From contig VBAO01000145.1 in the NCBI GenBank assembly GCA_005883865.1, positions 1 to 10,262 of the forward strand: a stretch of 10,262 nucleotides of DNA, given 5' to 3'. Source of the stretch: Candidatus Segetimicrobium genomatis. GTDB lineage: Bacteria > Sysuimicrobiota > Sysuimicrobiia > Sysuimicrobiales > Segetimicrobiaceae. The notes below the pieces were generated by a model. The model was not told the origin of the DNA and searched no databases. It saw nothing but the letters and a program-made list of their open reading frames with translations. Positions 1 through 7,697 of this stretch are shown piece by piece. How positions within the stretch are numbered: the first letter of the stretch is position 1; each line of letters starts with the position of its first letter. A program made the translations under genes and the position numbers.

Positions 1-543
1 GAGGAGGCCGCGGCCCGGTACCGGCAGGCGCGGGAGGCGGGGCACGAGGGCATCGTCCTGAAGCGACGCGACGCCCCGTATCAACCGGGACGGCGCGGCC
101 GGTTGTGGGTGAAGTGGAAGCCCGGGCTGGCGTCGCTCGACGTCGTGGTCGTGGCCGCCGAGTACGGCCACGGAAAGCGCGCCCGGGTCCTGTCGGACTA
201 CACCTTCGCCGTCCGCGCCGGGAGCGAACTCGTCACCATCGGCAAGGCCTACTCGGGATTGACGGACGCCGAGATCGCCCGCTTCACGCGGTGGTTTCTC
301 GAGCACACCGTCCGGGATCTGGGCCGCGTGCGGATGGTCGAGCCGCGCATCGTGCTCGAGGTGGCGTTCGACAAGATCATGCAGAGCGAGCGCCACACCT
401 CGGGGTTCGCCCTGCGCTTCCCCCGGATCCTCCGGGTCCGCGAGGACAAGCCGCCCGAGGAGATCAACACGCTCGACGACGTTCGGGCGCTGTACCGTCG
501 CACCACGGACCCTGGGGGAAAGGAGCAGGGTTCCGGGGCGTAG
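1..543 (+). CDS. ATP-dependent DNA ligase, C-terminal part (5' end outside window)
   Basis: The visible 180 residues are the end of a nucleotidyltransferase-superfamily ligase that seals DNA nicks using ATP. Adenylation motif IV is EGIVLK (visible residues 16-21) and motif V is WVKWK (36-40), which supplies the nucleotide-binding lysines. An OB-fold follows, with GHGKRARVLSDYTFAV and KAYSGLTDAEI, and then the closing stretch VEVAFD-like / SGFALRFPRI / DKPPEE / TLDDVRAL. That combination matches my memory of the bacterial PP_1105-type ligases, which travel with a DEXH helicase, a beta-CASP-like exonuclease and a metallophosphoesterase in a ligase-associated DNA-damage cluster. It also resembles mycobacterial LigB-type enzymes. 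The catalytic KxDG lysine lies upstream and cannot be seen. The frame is open from base 1 to the TAG. The nfeD-type gene begins 11 bases later, so co-transcription is possible. The ligase call is firm; the subfamily is an inference. Confidence 0.9.
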   Translation, partial: EEAAARYRQAREAGHEGIVLKRRDAPYQPGRRGRLWVKWKPGLASLDVVVVAAEYGHGKRARVLSDYTFAVRAGSELVTIGKAYSGLTDAEIARFTRWFLEHTVRDLGRVRMVEPRIVLEVAFDKIMQSERHTSGFALRFPRILRVREDKPPEEINTLDDVRALYRRTTDPGGKEQGSGA

Positions 544-554
544 AACAGCACCCC

Positions 555-1916
555 ATGGTGCGACCGATTGGATCGGCGGCCGGGCCCTGGTGTCTGCGGG
601 GACTCCTGACGGCCGCGCTCGTCGTGTGGCTGGCCCCGGCCTCGCCGGGCGCCACTCCTCCGAAGGCGCCCGCCGGACCCGCCCCGCGTGTCGATGTCAT
701 TCACCTCGAGGGCGTCATCGCCCCGGCCACCGCCCGGTACGTGATCCGCGCGATCCGGGAGGGCGAGCAGGACGGTGCGGCGGCCCTCCTGATCGAGATG
801 CACACCCCGGGCGGCCTGCTCAAGTCGATGGACGACATCACCCGGGCCATGCTCAACACGAAGGTGCCCACGGTGGTGTACGTGTACCCCCCGGGATCGC
901 GGGCCGCCTCCGCGGGGGTCTTCATCACCTACGCGGCCAGCGTCGCCGCGATGGCCCCCACGACCCATCTCCGATCCGCCCATCCCGTCGGCGTCGGCAC
1001 CGGCGCCGGGGGGCAAGAAGATAAGACCATGATCGCCAAAGTCACCAACGACGCGGTGGCGCAGATCCGGGGGTTCGCGACCCGGCACGGGCGCAACGCG
1101 GACTGGGCGGAAAAGGCGGTTCGCGAGAGCGTCTCGATCACCGAAGCGCAGGCCCAGGTACTCCACGTCATCGATGTCGTGGCGCCGGACCCCCGTGCGC
1201 TCCTCGACAAGATCGACGGGCGGGAGGTCATCACCGGGTCGGGCACGGGCCGCCTCCACACGCGGAACGCGCGGCTGGTCGACATCCCGATGGATCCGAC
1301 CGAGCAGTTCCTGGCGCTCCTCAGCGATCCCAACGTCGGGTTCATCCTGATGACGATGGCGATCTACGGCATCATCTTCGAATTGAGCAACCCGGGCTCG
1401 GTTTTTCCGGGGGTGATCGGCGGGCTGGCCCTGATCCTCGCCCTGGCCTCGTTCGCGGTCCTGGAGGTCAACGTGGCCGGGGTGCTCCTCATCGGGTTCT
1501 CGCTCATCCTGTTCATCGCCGACATCAAAGTGCCGAGCCACGGGATCCTCACCGCCGGCGGCATCGCGTCGTTCGTCCTCGGCTCGCTGCTCCTCACCGA
1601 GCGCCAGGCGCCCTTCTTGCGGATCAGCCTGACGCTGATCCTGACGATGGCCGCCCTCACCACGGCGTTCTTTGGGTTCGCCGTCGGCGCCGGGCTCCGG
1701 GCGCAGCGCCAGAAGGTCCAGACGGGCCGGGAAGGGCTCGTGGGCGCCGTCGGCGTGGCGCGCAGCCAGCTCGGCCCCGAGGGGACGGTGTTGGTCCAAG
1801 GCGAGATCTGGACCGCGGAGAGCGTCGACGGCGTGATCCCGGCCGGGAGCCGGGTCCGGGTCACGCAGGTCGATGGGCTGCGCCTGCGGGTGAAGAAGGA
1901 GGAAGCGTCGGTATGA
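555..1916 (+). CDS. nfeD: NfeD family membrane-bound serine protease (long form, ClpP-like + NfeD OB domain)
   Basis: This 453-residue protein is the long NfeD type, represented by Pyrococcus PH1510, which cleaves the hydrophobic C-terminal region of its partner stomatin. Residues 15-33 form a signal or anchor helix (RGLLTAALVVWLAPASPGA). A ClpP/crotonase-fold protease domain spans about 45-215, with the nucleophile Ser119 in PGSRAASAG and the general-base Lys162 in AKVTNDAVAQIRGFA followed by GRN, as in PH1510. Both members of the Ser-Lys dyad are present. Four or five membrane helices occupy about 262-380, and a soluble NfeD OB-fold covers about 388-450. The length is normal for the family. 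ATG 555 is chosen because it gives a well-placed signal peptide, although no good Shine-Dalgarno sits next to it; AAGGAG lies about 30 bases upstream inside the ligase gene. Its stop overlaps the slipin start (ATGA), the classic two-gene arrangement. Confidence 0.93.
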   Translation: MVRPIGSAAGPWCLRGLLTAALVVWLAPASPGATPPKAPAGPAPRVDVIHLEGVIAPATARYVIRAIREGEQDGAAALLIEMHTPGGLLKSMDDITRAMLNTKVPTVVYVYPPGSRAASAGVFITYAASVAAMAPTTHLRSAHPVGVGTGAGGQEDKTMIAKVTNDAVAQIRGFATRHGRNADWAEKAVRESVSITEAQAQVLHVIDVVAPDPRALLDKIDGREVITGSGTGRLHTRNARLVDIPMDPTEQFLALLSDPNVGFILMTMAIYGIIFELSNPGSVFPGVIGGLALILALASFAVLEVNVAGVLLIGFSLILFIADIKVPSHGILTAGGIASFVLGSLLLTERQAPFLRISLTLILTMAALTTAFFGFAVGAGLRAQRQKVQTGREGLVGAVGVARSQLGPEGTVLVQGEIWTAESVDGVIPAGSRVRVTQVDGLRLRVKKEEASV

Positions 1917-2686
1917 CGGGCCTGATTGGTCCTGTGGTCATCATCGTGTTGATCGCGGCGTTCTCGTTGCTCTCCTCGATCGTCAAGATCGCCCGCGAGT
2001 ACGAGCGCGGGGTGGTGTTCCGGCTCGGCCGGTTGCTGCAGGCGAAGGGGCCCGGCGTGATCCTCCTCATCCCGATGGTCGACCGCATGATGAAGATCGA
2101 CCTCCGCGTCGTCACCCTGGACGTGCCCCGTCAGGAGATGATGACCAAGGACAACGTCCCGGTGACGGTGGACGCGGTGGTCTACTTCCGGGTCGTGAAC
2201 CCGACCGATGCGGTCGTCAAGGTCGAGAACTATTCCAAGGCCACCTACCTCGTCGCCCAGACCACGCTTCGGAGCATCCTCGGGCAGCACGAGCTCGACG
2301 AGCTGTTGAGCCAGCGGGACCGGATCAACCAGCAGCTCCAGCAGGTCATCGATGTCCAGACCGAGCCGTGGGGGATCAAGGTGACCCTCGTCGAGGTCCG
2401 GGACGTCATCCTCCCCGATACGATGAAGCGGGCCATGGCAAAACAGGCGGAGATGGAGCGGGAGCGGCGGGCCAAGGTCATCAACGCCGAGGGCGAGTTT
2501 CAGGCCGCGGAGAAATTGGTGGCCGCGGCCGCGAAGATCTCGACCCAACCGGTCGCGCTGCAGCTGCGCTATCTCCAGGCGCTGACCGAGGTGGCGACCG
2601 AGCACAACTCGACGACGATCTTCCCCATTCCCATCGACATCATCACCCCGTTTCTCAAGAAGCTCGGGGACGACCGCGGGACGTAG
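1913..2686 (+). CDS. Slipin (stomatin/prohibitin-like SPFH membrane protein)
   Basis: This 257-residue SPFH-domain protein is a membrane scaffold presumed to organise microdomains and to be the NfeD protease substrate or partner. Residues 5-24 form one N-terminal membrane helix. The SPFH domain follows (about 27-185), with EYERGVVFRLGR, GPGVILLIP, the LDVPRQEMMTKDNVPVTVDA stretch, YFRV and the strongly conserved TTLRSILGQHELDELLSQRD. A charged coiled-coil region (about 170-208, MERERRAKVINAEGEFQAAEK) supports oligomerisation. The C-terminus ends in a hydrophobic segment (TTIFPIPIDIITPF, about 234-247), the kind of site that PH1510 cuts in its stomatin. The ATG overlaps the nfeD stop by four bases, which implies translational coupling. 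Length and order match bacterial eoslipin/nfeD pairs. QmcA is a more distant relative, so I give no symbol. Confidence 0.93.
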   Translation: MTGLIGPVVIIVLIAAFSLLSSIVKIAREYERGVVFRLGRLLQAKGPGVILLIPMVDRMMKIDLRVVTLDVPRQEMMTKDNVPVTVDAVVYFRVVNPTDAVVKVENYSKATYLVAQTTLRSILGQHELDELLSQRDRINQQLQQVIDVQTEPWGIKVTLVEVRDVILPDTMKRAMAKQAEMERERRAKVINAEGEFQAAEKLVAAAAKISTQPVALQLRYLQALTEVATEHNSTTIFPIPIDIITPFLKKLGDDRGT

Positions 2687-2701
2687 CGGTCCGCGGGTCT
2701 G

Positions 2702-3211
2702 ATGGCCGAGTCGGACCCCTCCCTCGCGATCTGCACCCAGACCGAGGAGGAGACCCGGCGGTTCGGCGAGGCGCTGGGGGCGGCGCTCCGGCGGGGGGCC
2801 GGGGTCGGGGCCCCCCCGGCGACCCTCGCGCTCGCCGGGCCGCTCGGGGCGGGGAAGACCTGCCTGGTCCAGGGCCTCGCCGTCGGGCTGGGGGTCTCCG
2901 GGTCGGTGCGGAGCCCCACGTTCACGCTCATCCACGAGCACCGCGGACCGATCCCGCTCTTTCACGTCGACCTCTACCGGCTGGAAGCGGCCGAGCTCGA
3001 GAGCCTGGGCCTCGAGGAGGTCATCGACAGCCCCGGGGTCACCGCGATCGAGTGGCCCGAGCGGGCGGCCGGGGTGCTGCCGCGGGAGCATCTCATGATC
3101 GAGTTCCGGTTCGGCCCCGCCGCGGGCGCGCGCTGCCTTCGTCTCATCCCCCGGGGGCCCCGGTACGAGCGGTTGGTGGCCGCGCTTCGCGGATGCGGAT
3201 CCTCGCGATAG
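2702..3211 (+). CDS. tsaE: tRNA t6A37 biosynthesis ATPase TsaE
   Basis: TsaE is the small P-loop ATPase that binds and resets the TsaB-TsaD complex during synthesis of threonylcarbamoyladenosine at tRNA position 37. The 169-residue protein shows the family motifs in order: the helix TQTEEETRRFGEALG (13-26), Walker A GPLGAGKT (46-53, Lys52), SPTFTLIHEH (71-80, switch I), HVDLYRL (88-94) and IEWPER (116-121). The usual first residues of the P-loop are GDLGAGKT; here Pro replaces Asp. A low-complexity Gly/Ala/Pro stretch at about 32-40 precedes the P-loop and is typical of GC-rich genomes. It starts 15 bases after the slipin stop without a strong Shine-Dalgarno, and its end overlaps tsaB by 19 bases. 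The neighbourhood (tsaB, rimI, tsaD) confirms the assignment. Confidence 0.95.
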   Translation: MAESDPSLAICTQTEEETRRFGEALGAALRRGAGVGAPPATLALAGPLGAGKTCLVQGLAVGLGVSGSVRSPTFTLIHEHRGPIPLFHVDLYRLEAAELESLGLEEVIDSPGVTAIEWPERAAGVLPREHLMIEFRFGPAAGARCLRLIPRGPRYERLVAALRGCGSSR

Positions 3212-3888
3212 AGACCGCGACGCCGATTGCGAGCTGTGCCGTCGTCGATGCGTCCGGCGTCCTGGCCGAAACACTCCTTCCGGTTCCGATGCGCCACCTC
3301 GAGGGGCTCCTGCCGGCGGTGGCGGAGATGCTCGCGCGCCTTGGGCTGACCCCCGGCTCGATTGAGGGGCTCGCGGTGAGTTGCGGGCCCGGGGGCTTCA
3401 CCGGCCTGCGCGTCGGGATCGCGACCGCGGCGGCCTGGGCGCGGGCGCGCGAGGTGCCCGTCCTGGGCGTCGGCACCCTCGAAGCGCTGGCCCGCGTCCC
3501 GGGCGTGGACGGCCTCGTCTTCCCCGTCCTCGATGCGCATCGGGGCGAGGTCGCCGGGGCGCTCTATCGCGTCGGGCGGGACGGCGGCGCGGAGTGCCTG
3601 GCGCCGCCGCTCGTGGGGCCCCCCGACGTCGTCGCCGCGGAAGCCGCCCGGCACCCCGGCCCGGTGCTGGTCGTCGGGGACGGCCTCACCCGGCACGGCG
3701 CCGCGATCCTCGCGGCGCTGGGCGCTCGCGCGCGCGCCGCGGGTCCCGACCTGCATCCCCGGGCGGCCGCGGTGGGCCTCGTGGCGCTGCCGCGGCTTGC
3801 GCGCGGGGAGCGCACCGGCCCGGAGGCCCTCCGGCCGCTCTACGGCCGCCGTCCCGTGGCCTGGCCCCGGCAGGAAACGTCCGGCTGA
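3193..3888 (+). CDS. tsaB: tRNA t6A37 biosynthesis scaffold TsaB
   Basis: TsaB is the ASKHA-fold partner that dimerises with TsaD and is needed for t6A synthesis; it is not itself the catalyst. The 231-residue protein begins MRILAIETAT (ASKHA phosphate-1 region). It continues with HLEGLLPAVAEML (35-47), the conserved CGPGGFTGLRVGIATA (64-79), which forms the TsaD-dimer helix region, GVGTLEALA (92-100) and DAHRGEVAGALY (114-125), and ends in the typical RPLYGRR (214-220). The metal-binding histidines of TsaD are absent, as expected for TsaB. ATG 3193 is chosen because homologues begin exactly with M-x-I-L-A-I-E/D-T. This start lies inside tsaE in another frame (19-base overlap) with no Shine-Dalgarno, so translation is probably coupled to tsaE termination. 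The open frame extends far upstream, but that part is a shadow of slipin and tsaE. Confidence 0.94.
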   Translation: MRILAIETATPIASCAVVDASGVLAETLLPVPMRHLEGLLPAVAEMLARLGLTPGSIEGLAVSCGPGGFTGLRVGIATAAAWARAREVPVLGVGTLEALARVPGVDGLVFPVLDAHRGEVAGALYRVGRDGGAECLAPPLVGPPDVVAAEAARHPGPVLVVGDGLTRHGAAILAALGARARAAGPDLHPRAAAVGLVALPRLARGERTGPEALRPLYGRRPVAWPRQETSG

Positions 3889-3908
3889 GGGGGAAAGTCA
3901 ACAGGGCG

Positions 3909-4430
3909 ATGGTGATCACGAGCCAGTTCACGATCAAGCCGATGCGCGTGGAAGACATCGGGAGCGTGCTCGAGATCGAGCAGATGTCGTTTCCCACGCC
4001 CTGGCCCCGCGATGCGTACTACCACGAACTCCGCGAGAACCGGCTCGCGTGCTACCTCGTCGCGCGGGAGTTCCACCGGATCGTGGGCTACGCCGGGATG
4101 TGGGTGATCCTCGACGAGGCGCACGTCACCACGATCGCCGTGGACCCCCTCCACCGGCGCCGGCGGTTCGGGGAGCGGCTCCTCGTGGCCCTGATCGACG
4201 AGGCGATGAAGCGGGGCGCGCGGTGGGTCACCCTCGAGGTGCGCAAGTCCAACCTTGGGGCGCAGACGCTGTACCGGAAGTACGGCTTCAAGGACATCGG
4301 GATCCGCAAGGCCTACTACAGCGACAACCGCGAAGACGCGATCGTCATGTGGACCGGCAACCTCTGGGAGGACGCCTTCCAGGAGCGGTACCGCAAGAAC
4401 CGCGAGGCCCTGGACCAACTCTCCGCCTGA
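3909..4430 (+). CDS. rimI: RimI-type GNAT N-alpha-acetyltransferase
   Basis: This is a 173-residue GNAT-fold acetyltransferase in the rimI position between tsaB and tsaD. RimI acetylates the N-terminal alanine of ribosomal protein S18 and some other N-termini, using acetyl-CoA. Visible family features are IKPMRVEDIGSVLEIEQMSF (9-28), PWPRDAYYHELREN (31-44), VGYAGMWVILDEAHVTTIAVDP (59-80), HRRRRFGERLL (82-92, acetyl-CoA loop), LEVRKSNLGAQTLYRKYGF (109-127) and RKAYYSDNREDAIVM (133-147). The loop consensus R/Q-x-x-G-x-G/A is altered: Arg86 stands where the first Gly is expected, while Gly88 is kept. A charged tail of about 23 residues (151-173) extends beyond the core. ATG 3909 has a purine-rich GAGGGGGAAAG about 12 bases upstream. 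Family and context are clear; the true substrate is unproven because RimI-like GNATs vary in target. Confidence 0.88.
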   Translation: MVITSQFTIKPMRVEDIGSVLEIEQMSFPTPWPRDAYYHELRENRLACYLVAREFHRIVGYAGMWVILDEAHVTTIAVDPLHRRRRFGERLLVALIDEAMKRGARWVTLEVRKSNLGAQTLYRKYGFKDIGIRKAYYSDNREDAIVMWTGNLWEDAFQERYRKNREALDQLSA

Positions 4431-4453
4431 TCCCCGCGGCGTGCTCACCGTTC

Positions 4454-5527
<1,074 letters not shown>

Positions 5528-5643
5528 GAATTCACTCTGGAGGCGAACAACTGTACGGGAATGAAAACGTGAAGGTTTCCGAGATCCACCGCATTCGAGC
5601 GAGATCGTGACGAGATATCTTGGATTTTCCGCCCAATTTGGGG

Positions 5644-5672
5644 TTGCTGAGGCCCCGGCTGTTCCTTATAGT
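5644..5672 (+). promoter_or_regulatory. Predicted sigma70-type promoter of groESL
   Basis: A -35-like TTGCTG (5644-5649) is separated by 17 bases from a -10-like TATAGT (5667-5672, five of six matches to TATAAT). The predicted start near 5679-5681 falls just before the CIRCE operator, the usual geometry for HrcA repression. The surrounding 200-base gap (5528-5730) is clearly less GC-rich than the genes on either side, as expected for a promoter region. The -35 match is only moderate, and the start site is inferred. Confidence 0.7.
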
Positions 5673-5681
5673 TGAGGTAGA

Positions 5682-5708
5682 TTAGCACTCAATCATAGAG
5701 AGTGCTAA
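5682..5708 (+). promoter_or_regulatory. CIRCE operator (HrcA binding site)
   Basis: This is a perfect CIRCE inverted repeat: TTAGCACTC (5682-5690), nine spacer bases (5691-5699), then GAGTGCTAA (5700-5708). All 18 arm bases match the consensus. HrcA binds this element and represses chaperonin genes until heat shock. It lies right after the predicted transcription start and 22 bases before the groES ATG, so it would also form a hairpin in the 5' leader of the mRNA. No hrcA gene is in the window, so the repressor must be encoded elsewhere. Confidence 0.98.
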
Positions 5709-5730
5709 GACTCTTGCCGAGGAGGGCGTC

Positions 5731-6042
5731 ATGAATATGAAGCCTCTGGGGGATCGGATCGTGGTCAGGGTGATCGAGGAGCTCGAGCGCACCAAAGGCG
5801 GCATCGTGCTTCCCGACACCGCCAAGGAGAAGCCGCAGGAAGCCGAGGTCCTCGCCATCGGGCCGGGCGGCCGGAACGAAAAGGGAGAGCGGATCCCGAT
5901 GGAGGTCAAGGTCGGGGATCGAGTGATCTTCGCCAAGTATTCGGGCACCGAGTTCAAGCAGGATGACGAGGAGTACCTGATCCTACGCGAGAGCGACGTG
6001 CTCGCGACGGTCGTTCGCGAACGGGCCAAGGCGAGAGCCTAA
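5731..6042 (+). CDS. groES: Co-chaperonin GroES (Hsp10)
   Basis: GroES forms the heptameric lid that closes the GroEL chamber during ATP-driven protein folding in the cytoplasm. The 103-residue protein shows MKPLGDRIVVRV (3-14), the mobile loop LERTKGGIVLPDTAKEKPQ (18-36) that docks on GroEL, EVLAIGPG (39-46), VKVGDRVIFAKYSGTEF (59-75) and EEYLILRESDVLA (80-92). A short basic tail (RERAKARA) extends past the usual C-terminus. The ATG at 5731 has a strong GAGGAGGG (5719-5726) four bases upstream. A second ATG at 5737 would give the more common MKPLGDR beginning with a wider, also acceptable spacing, so the real start could be either. It is the first gene of the CIRCE-controlled operon and is followed by groEL after 13 bases. 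Confidence 0.97.
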   Translation: MNMKPLGDRIVVRVIEELERTKGGIVLPDTAKEKPQEAEVLAIGPGGRNEKGERIPMEVKVGDRVIFAKYSGTEFKQDDEEYLILRESDVLATVVRERAKARA

Positions 6043-6055
6043 GGGGGAGTCCGGG

Positions 6056-7666
6056 ATGCCGAAGATGCTCTTGTACCACGAGGAAGCGCGGCGCGCCCTC
6101 GAGCGGGGCGTTAACCGTCTGGCTGACGTCGTGCGGATCACGCTCGGCCCGAAGGGCCGCAACGTCGTCCTTGAAAAGAAGTTTGGATCGCCGACGATCA
6201 CCCACGACGGGGTGACCGTGGCGAAGGAGATCGAACTGGACGACCCGTTCGAGAACGCGGGGGCGCAGCTGGTGCGCGAGGTCGCGACCAAGACCAACGA
6301 CGTCGCGGGCGATGGGACCACGACGGCGACGGTTCTGGCCCAGGCGATGGTCAAGGAGGGGCTGAAGAACGTCGCGGCCGGGGCCAACCCGATGGCGCTG
6401 AAGCGCGGGATCGACCGGGCGGTCGACGCTGCGGTGGAAGCGCTGCGCGCCCAGGCGAAGCCCGTCGAGACCCGGGCGGCCATCGCCCAGGTGGCGAGCA
6501 TCTCCGCGCACGAGGAAGCGATCGGCGAGCTGATCGCCGACGCGATGGAGAAGGTCGGCAAAGACGGCGTCATCACCGTGGAGGAGTCCAAGGGGATCGA
6601 GACCACGGTGGAGTCGGTCGAGGGGATGCAGTTCGACAAGGGCTACATCTCGCCGTACATGGTGACCGATCCCGAGAAGATGGAAGCGGTGCTGGAAAAT
6701 CCGTACCTTCTGATCACCGACAAGAAGGTGAGCGCGGTCAAAGATCTCCTGCCGGCGCTCGAGCGGATCGTCCAGGTGAACAAGCCGTTGTTGCTGATCG
6801 CCGAGGACGTCGAAGGTGAGGCCCTCGCGACGCTGGTCGTCAACAAGCTGCGCGGCACCCTGCAGGCGGTCGCGGTGAAAGCCCCCGCGTTCGGAGACCG
6901 ACGCAAGGCGATGCTCCAGGATATCGCCATCCTGACCGGGGGCCAGGTGATCACCGACGAACTGGGCCTGAAGCTCGAAAACGTCGACCTGAACATGCTG
7001 GGCAAGGCCCGCCAGGTCAAGGTGGGGAAAGAGGAGACGCTGCTCATCGGCGGCGCGGGGAAGCAGGCGGAGATCCAGAAGCGGATCGGCGAGCTGCGTA
7101 AGCAGATCGAGGAGACCGAGAGCGACTATGACCGGGAGAAGCTCCAGGAGCGGCTCGGGAAGATGGTGGGCGGCGTCGGCGTGATCAAGGTCGGCGCGGC
7201 CAGCGAGACCGAGCTCAAGGAGAAGAAGCACCGGTTCGAGGACGCGCTCTCCACCGCGCGGGCCGCGGTGGAGGAGGGCGTCGTGCCGGGCGGCGGGGTC
7301 GCGTTGATCGGGACCCTGTCGGCCCTCGACAAGGTGGACGCGGCGGGGGACGAGAAGGTCGGCGTGGACATCGTCCGCCGGGCCCTCGAGGAGCCGCTGC
7401 GCCAACTCTCGGTCAACGCCGGCCGCGAGGGATCGATCATCGTCGAGAAGGTGCGGACCGGCAAGGCCGGGTGGGGGTTCAACGTGCTCTCCGGCGAGTT
7501 CCAGGATATGTTCAAGGCCGGCATCGTGGACCCGTGCAAGGTCACCCGGTCCGCGCTCCAGAACGCGGCGAGCGTGGCATCGATGCTCCTGACGACCGAG
7601 GTGCTGGTGGTCGACAAGCCGGAGGAGGAGAAGGACATGCCGACGCCCCCGACCCCGCCGATGTAG
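6056..7666 (+). CDS. groEL: Chaperonin GroEL (Hsp60)
   Basis: GroEL is the tetradecameric ATP-dependent folding chamber that works with GroES. The 536-residue protein has the equatorial ATP site TLGPKGRNVVLEKKFGSPTI (29-48) and GDGTTTATVLAQ (85-96, Asp86), apical-domain motifs such as FDKGYISPYMVT (193-204) and KAPAFGDRRKAML (275-287), the hydrolysis aspartate Asp396 in FEDALSTARAAV, and the family signature AAVEEGVVPGGG (403-414). The N-terminus (MPKMLLYHEEARRALERGVN) is of the Thermus-like type. Instead of the Gly-Gly-Met repeat tail of E. coli or the GDMDF-like end of Thermus, the C-terminus reads EEEKDMPTPPTPPM. ATG 6056 has AGGGGGAG six bases upstream. The core looks fully functional, so this may be the main or the only GroEL of the cell. 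Confidence 0.98.
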   Translation: MPKMLLYHEEARRALERGVNRLADVVRITLGPKGRNVVLEKKFGSPTITHDGVTVAKEIELDDPFENAGAQLVREVATKTNDVAGDGTTTATVLAQAMVKEGLKNVAAGANPMALKRGIDRAVDAAVEALRAQAKPVETRAAIAQVASISAHEEAIGELIADAMEKVGKDGVITVEESKGIETTVESVEGMQFDKGYISPYMVTDPEKMEAVLENPYLLITDKKVSAVKDLLPALERIVQVNKPLLLIAEDVEGEALATLVVNKLRGTLQAVAVKAPAFGDRRKAMLQDIAILTGGQVITDELGLKLENVDLNMLGKARQVKVGKEETLLIGGAGKQAEIQKRIGELRKQIEETESDYDREKLQERLGKMVGGVGVIKVGAASETELKEKKHRFEDALSTARAAVEEGVVPGGGVALIGTLSALDKVDAAGDEKVGVDIVRRALEEPLRQLSVNAGREGSIIVEKVRTGKAGWGFNVLSGEFQDMFKAGIVDPCKVTRSALQNAASVASMLLTTEVLVVDKPEEEKDMPTPPTPPM

Positions 7667-7676
7667 GGGGGCGTCG
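7641..7676 (+). terminator. GC-rich inverted repeat around the groEL stop codon (possible weak terminator or mRNA hairpin)
   Basis: CGACGCCCCC (7641-7650) and GGGGGCGTCG (7667-7676) are perfect 10-base reverse complements separated by 16 bases that contain the groEL stop (TAG, 7664-7666). The stem would be very stable. No T-run follows, so it is not a standard intrinsic terminator. It could slow transcription, protect the groESL mRNA 3' end, or be chance in GC-rich DNA. The arm CGTCG (7672-7676) can alternatively pair with CGACG at 7684-7688. Confidence 0.3.
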
Positions 7677-7697
7677 CGCGCAACGACGAGCTGGTTC

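Noticed and set aside
249..1799. Long minus-strand open frame (516 codons) opposite the ligase and nfeD genes
   Set aside because: The translation is rich in Arg, Asp, Gly and His with no recognisable motif, while the + strand frames carry clear conserved domains. It is a GC-rich antisense shadow.
2672..2699. Imperfect inverted repeat GACCGCGG / CCGCGGGTC around the slipin stop
   Set aside because: A bulged six- to eight-base GC stem with no T-run, of a kind expected by chance at this base composition.
1364..3274. Minus-strand open frame of 636 codons opposite nfeD, slipin and tsaE
   Set aside because: Low-complexity composition with no family motifs; fully explained by codon bias of the real + strand genes.
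5570..5610. Short frame GTG...TGA (MKVSEIHRIRARS) in the tsaD-groES gap
   Set aside because: Only 13 codons, with no Shine-Dalgarno at proper spacing and no recognisable peptide; not enough to call a gene.
5631..5645. Palindrome CCCAATTTGGG upstream of the groES promoter
   Set aside because: The arms leave a single central base, so it cannot form an RNA hairpin, and I know no regulator for it; likely chance.
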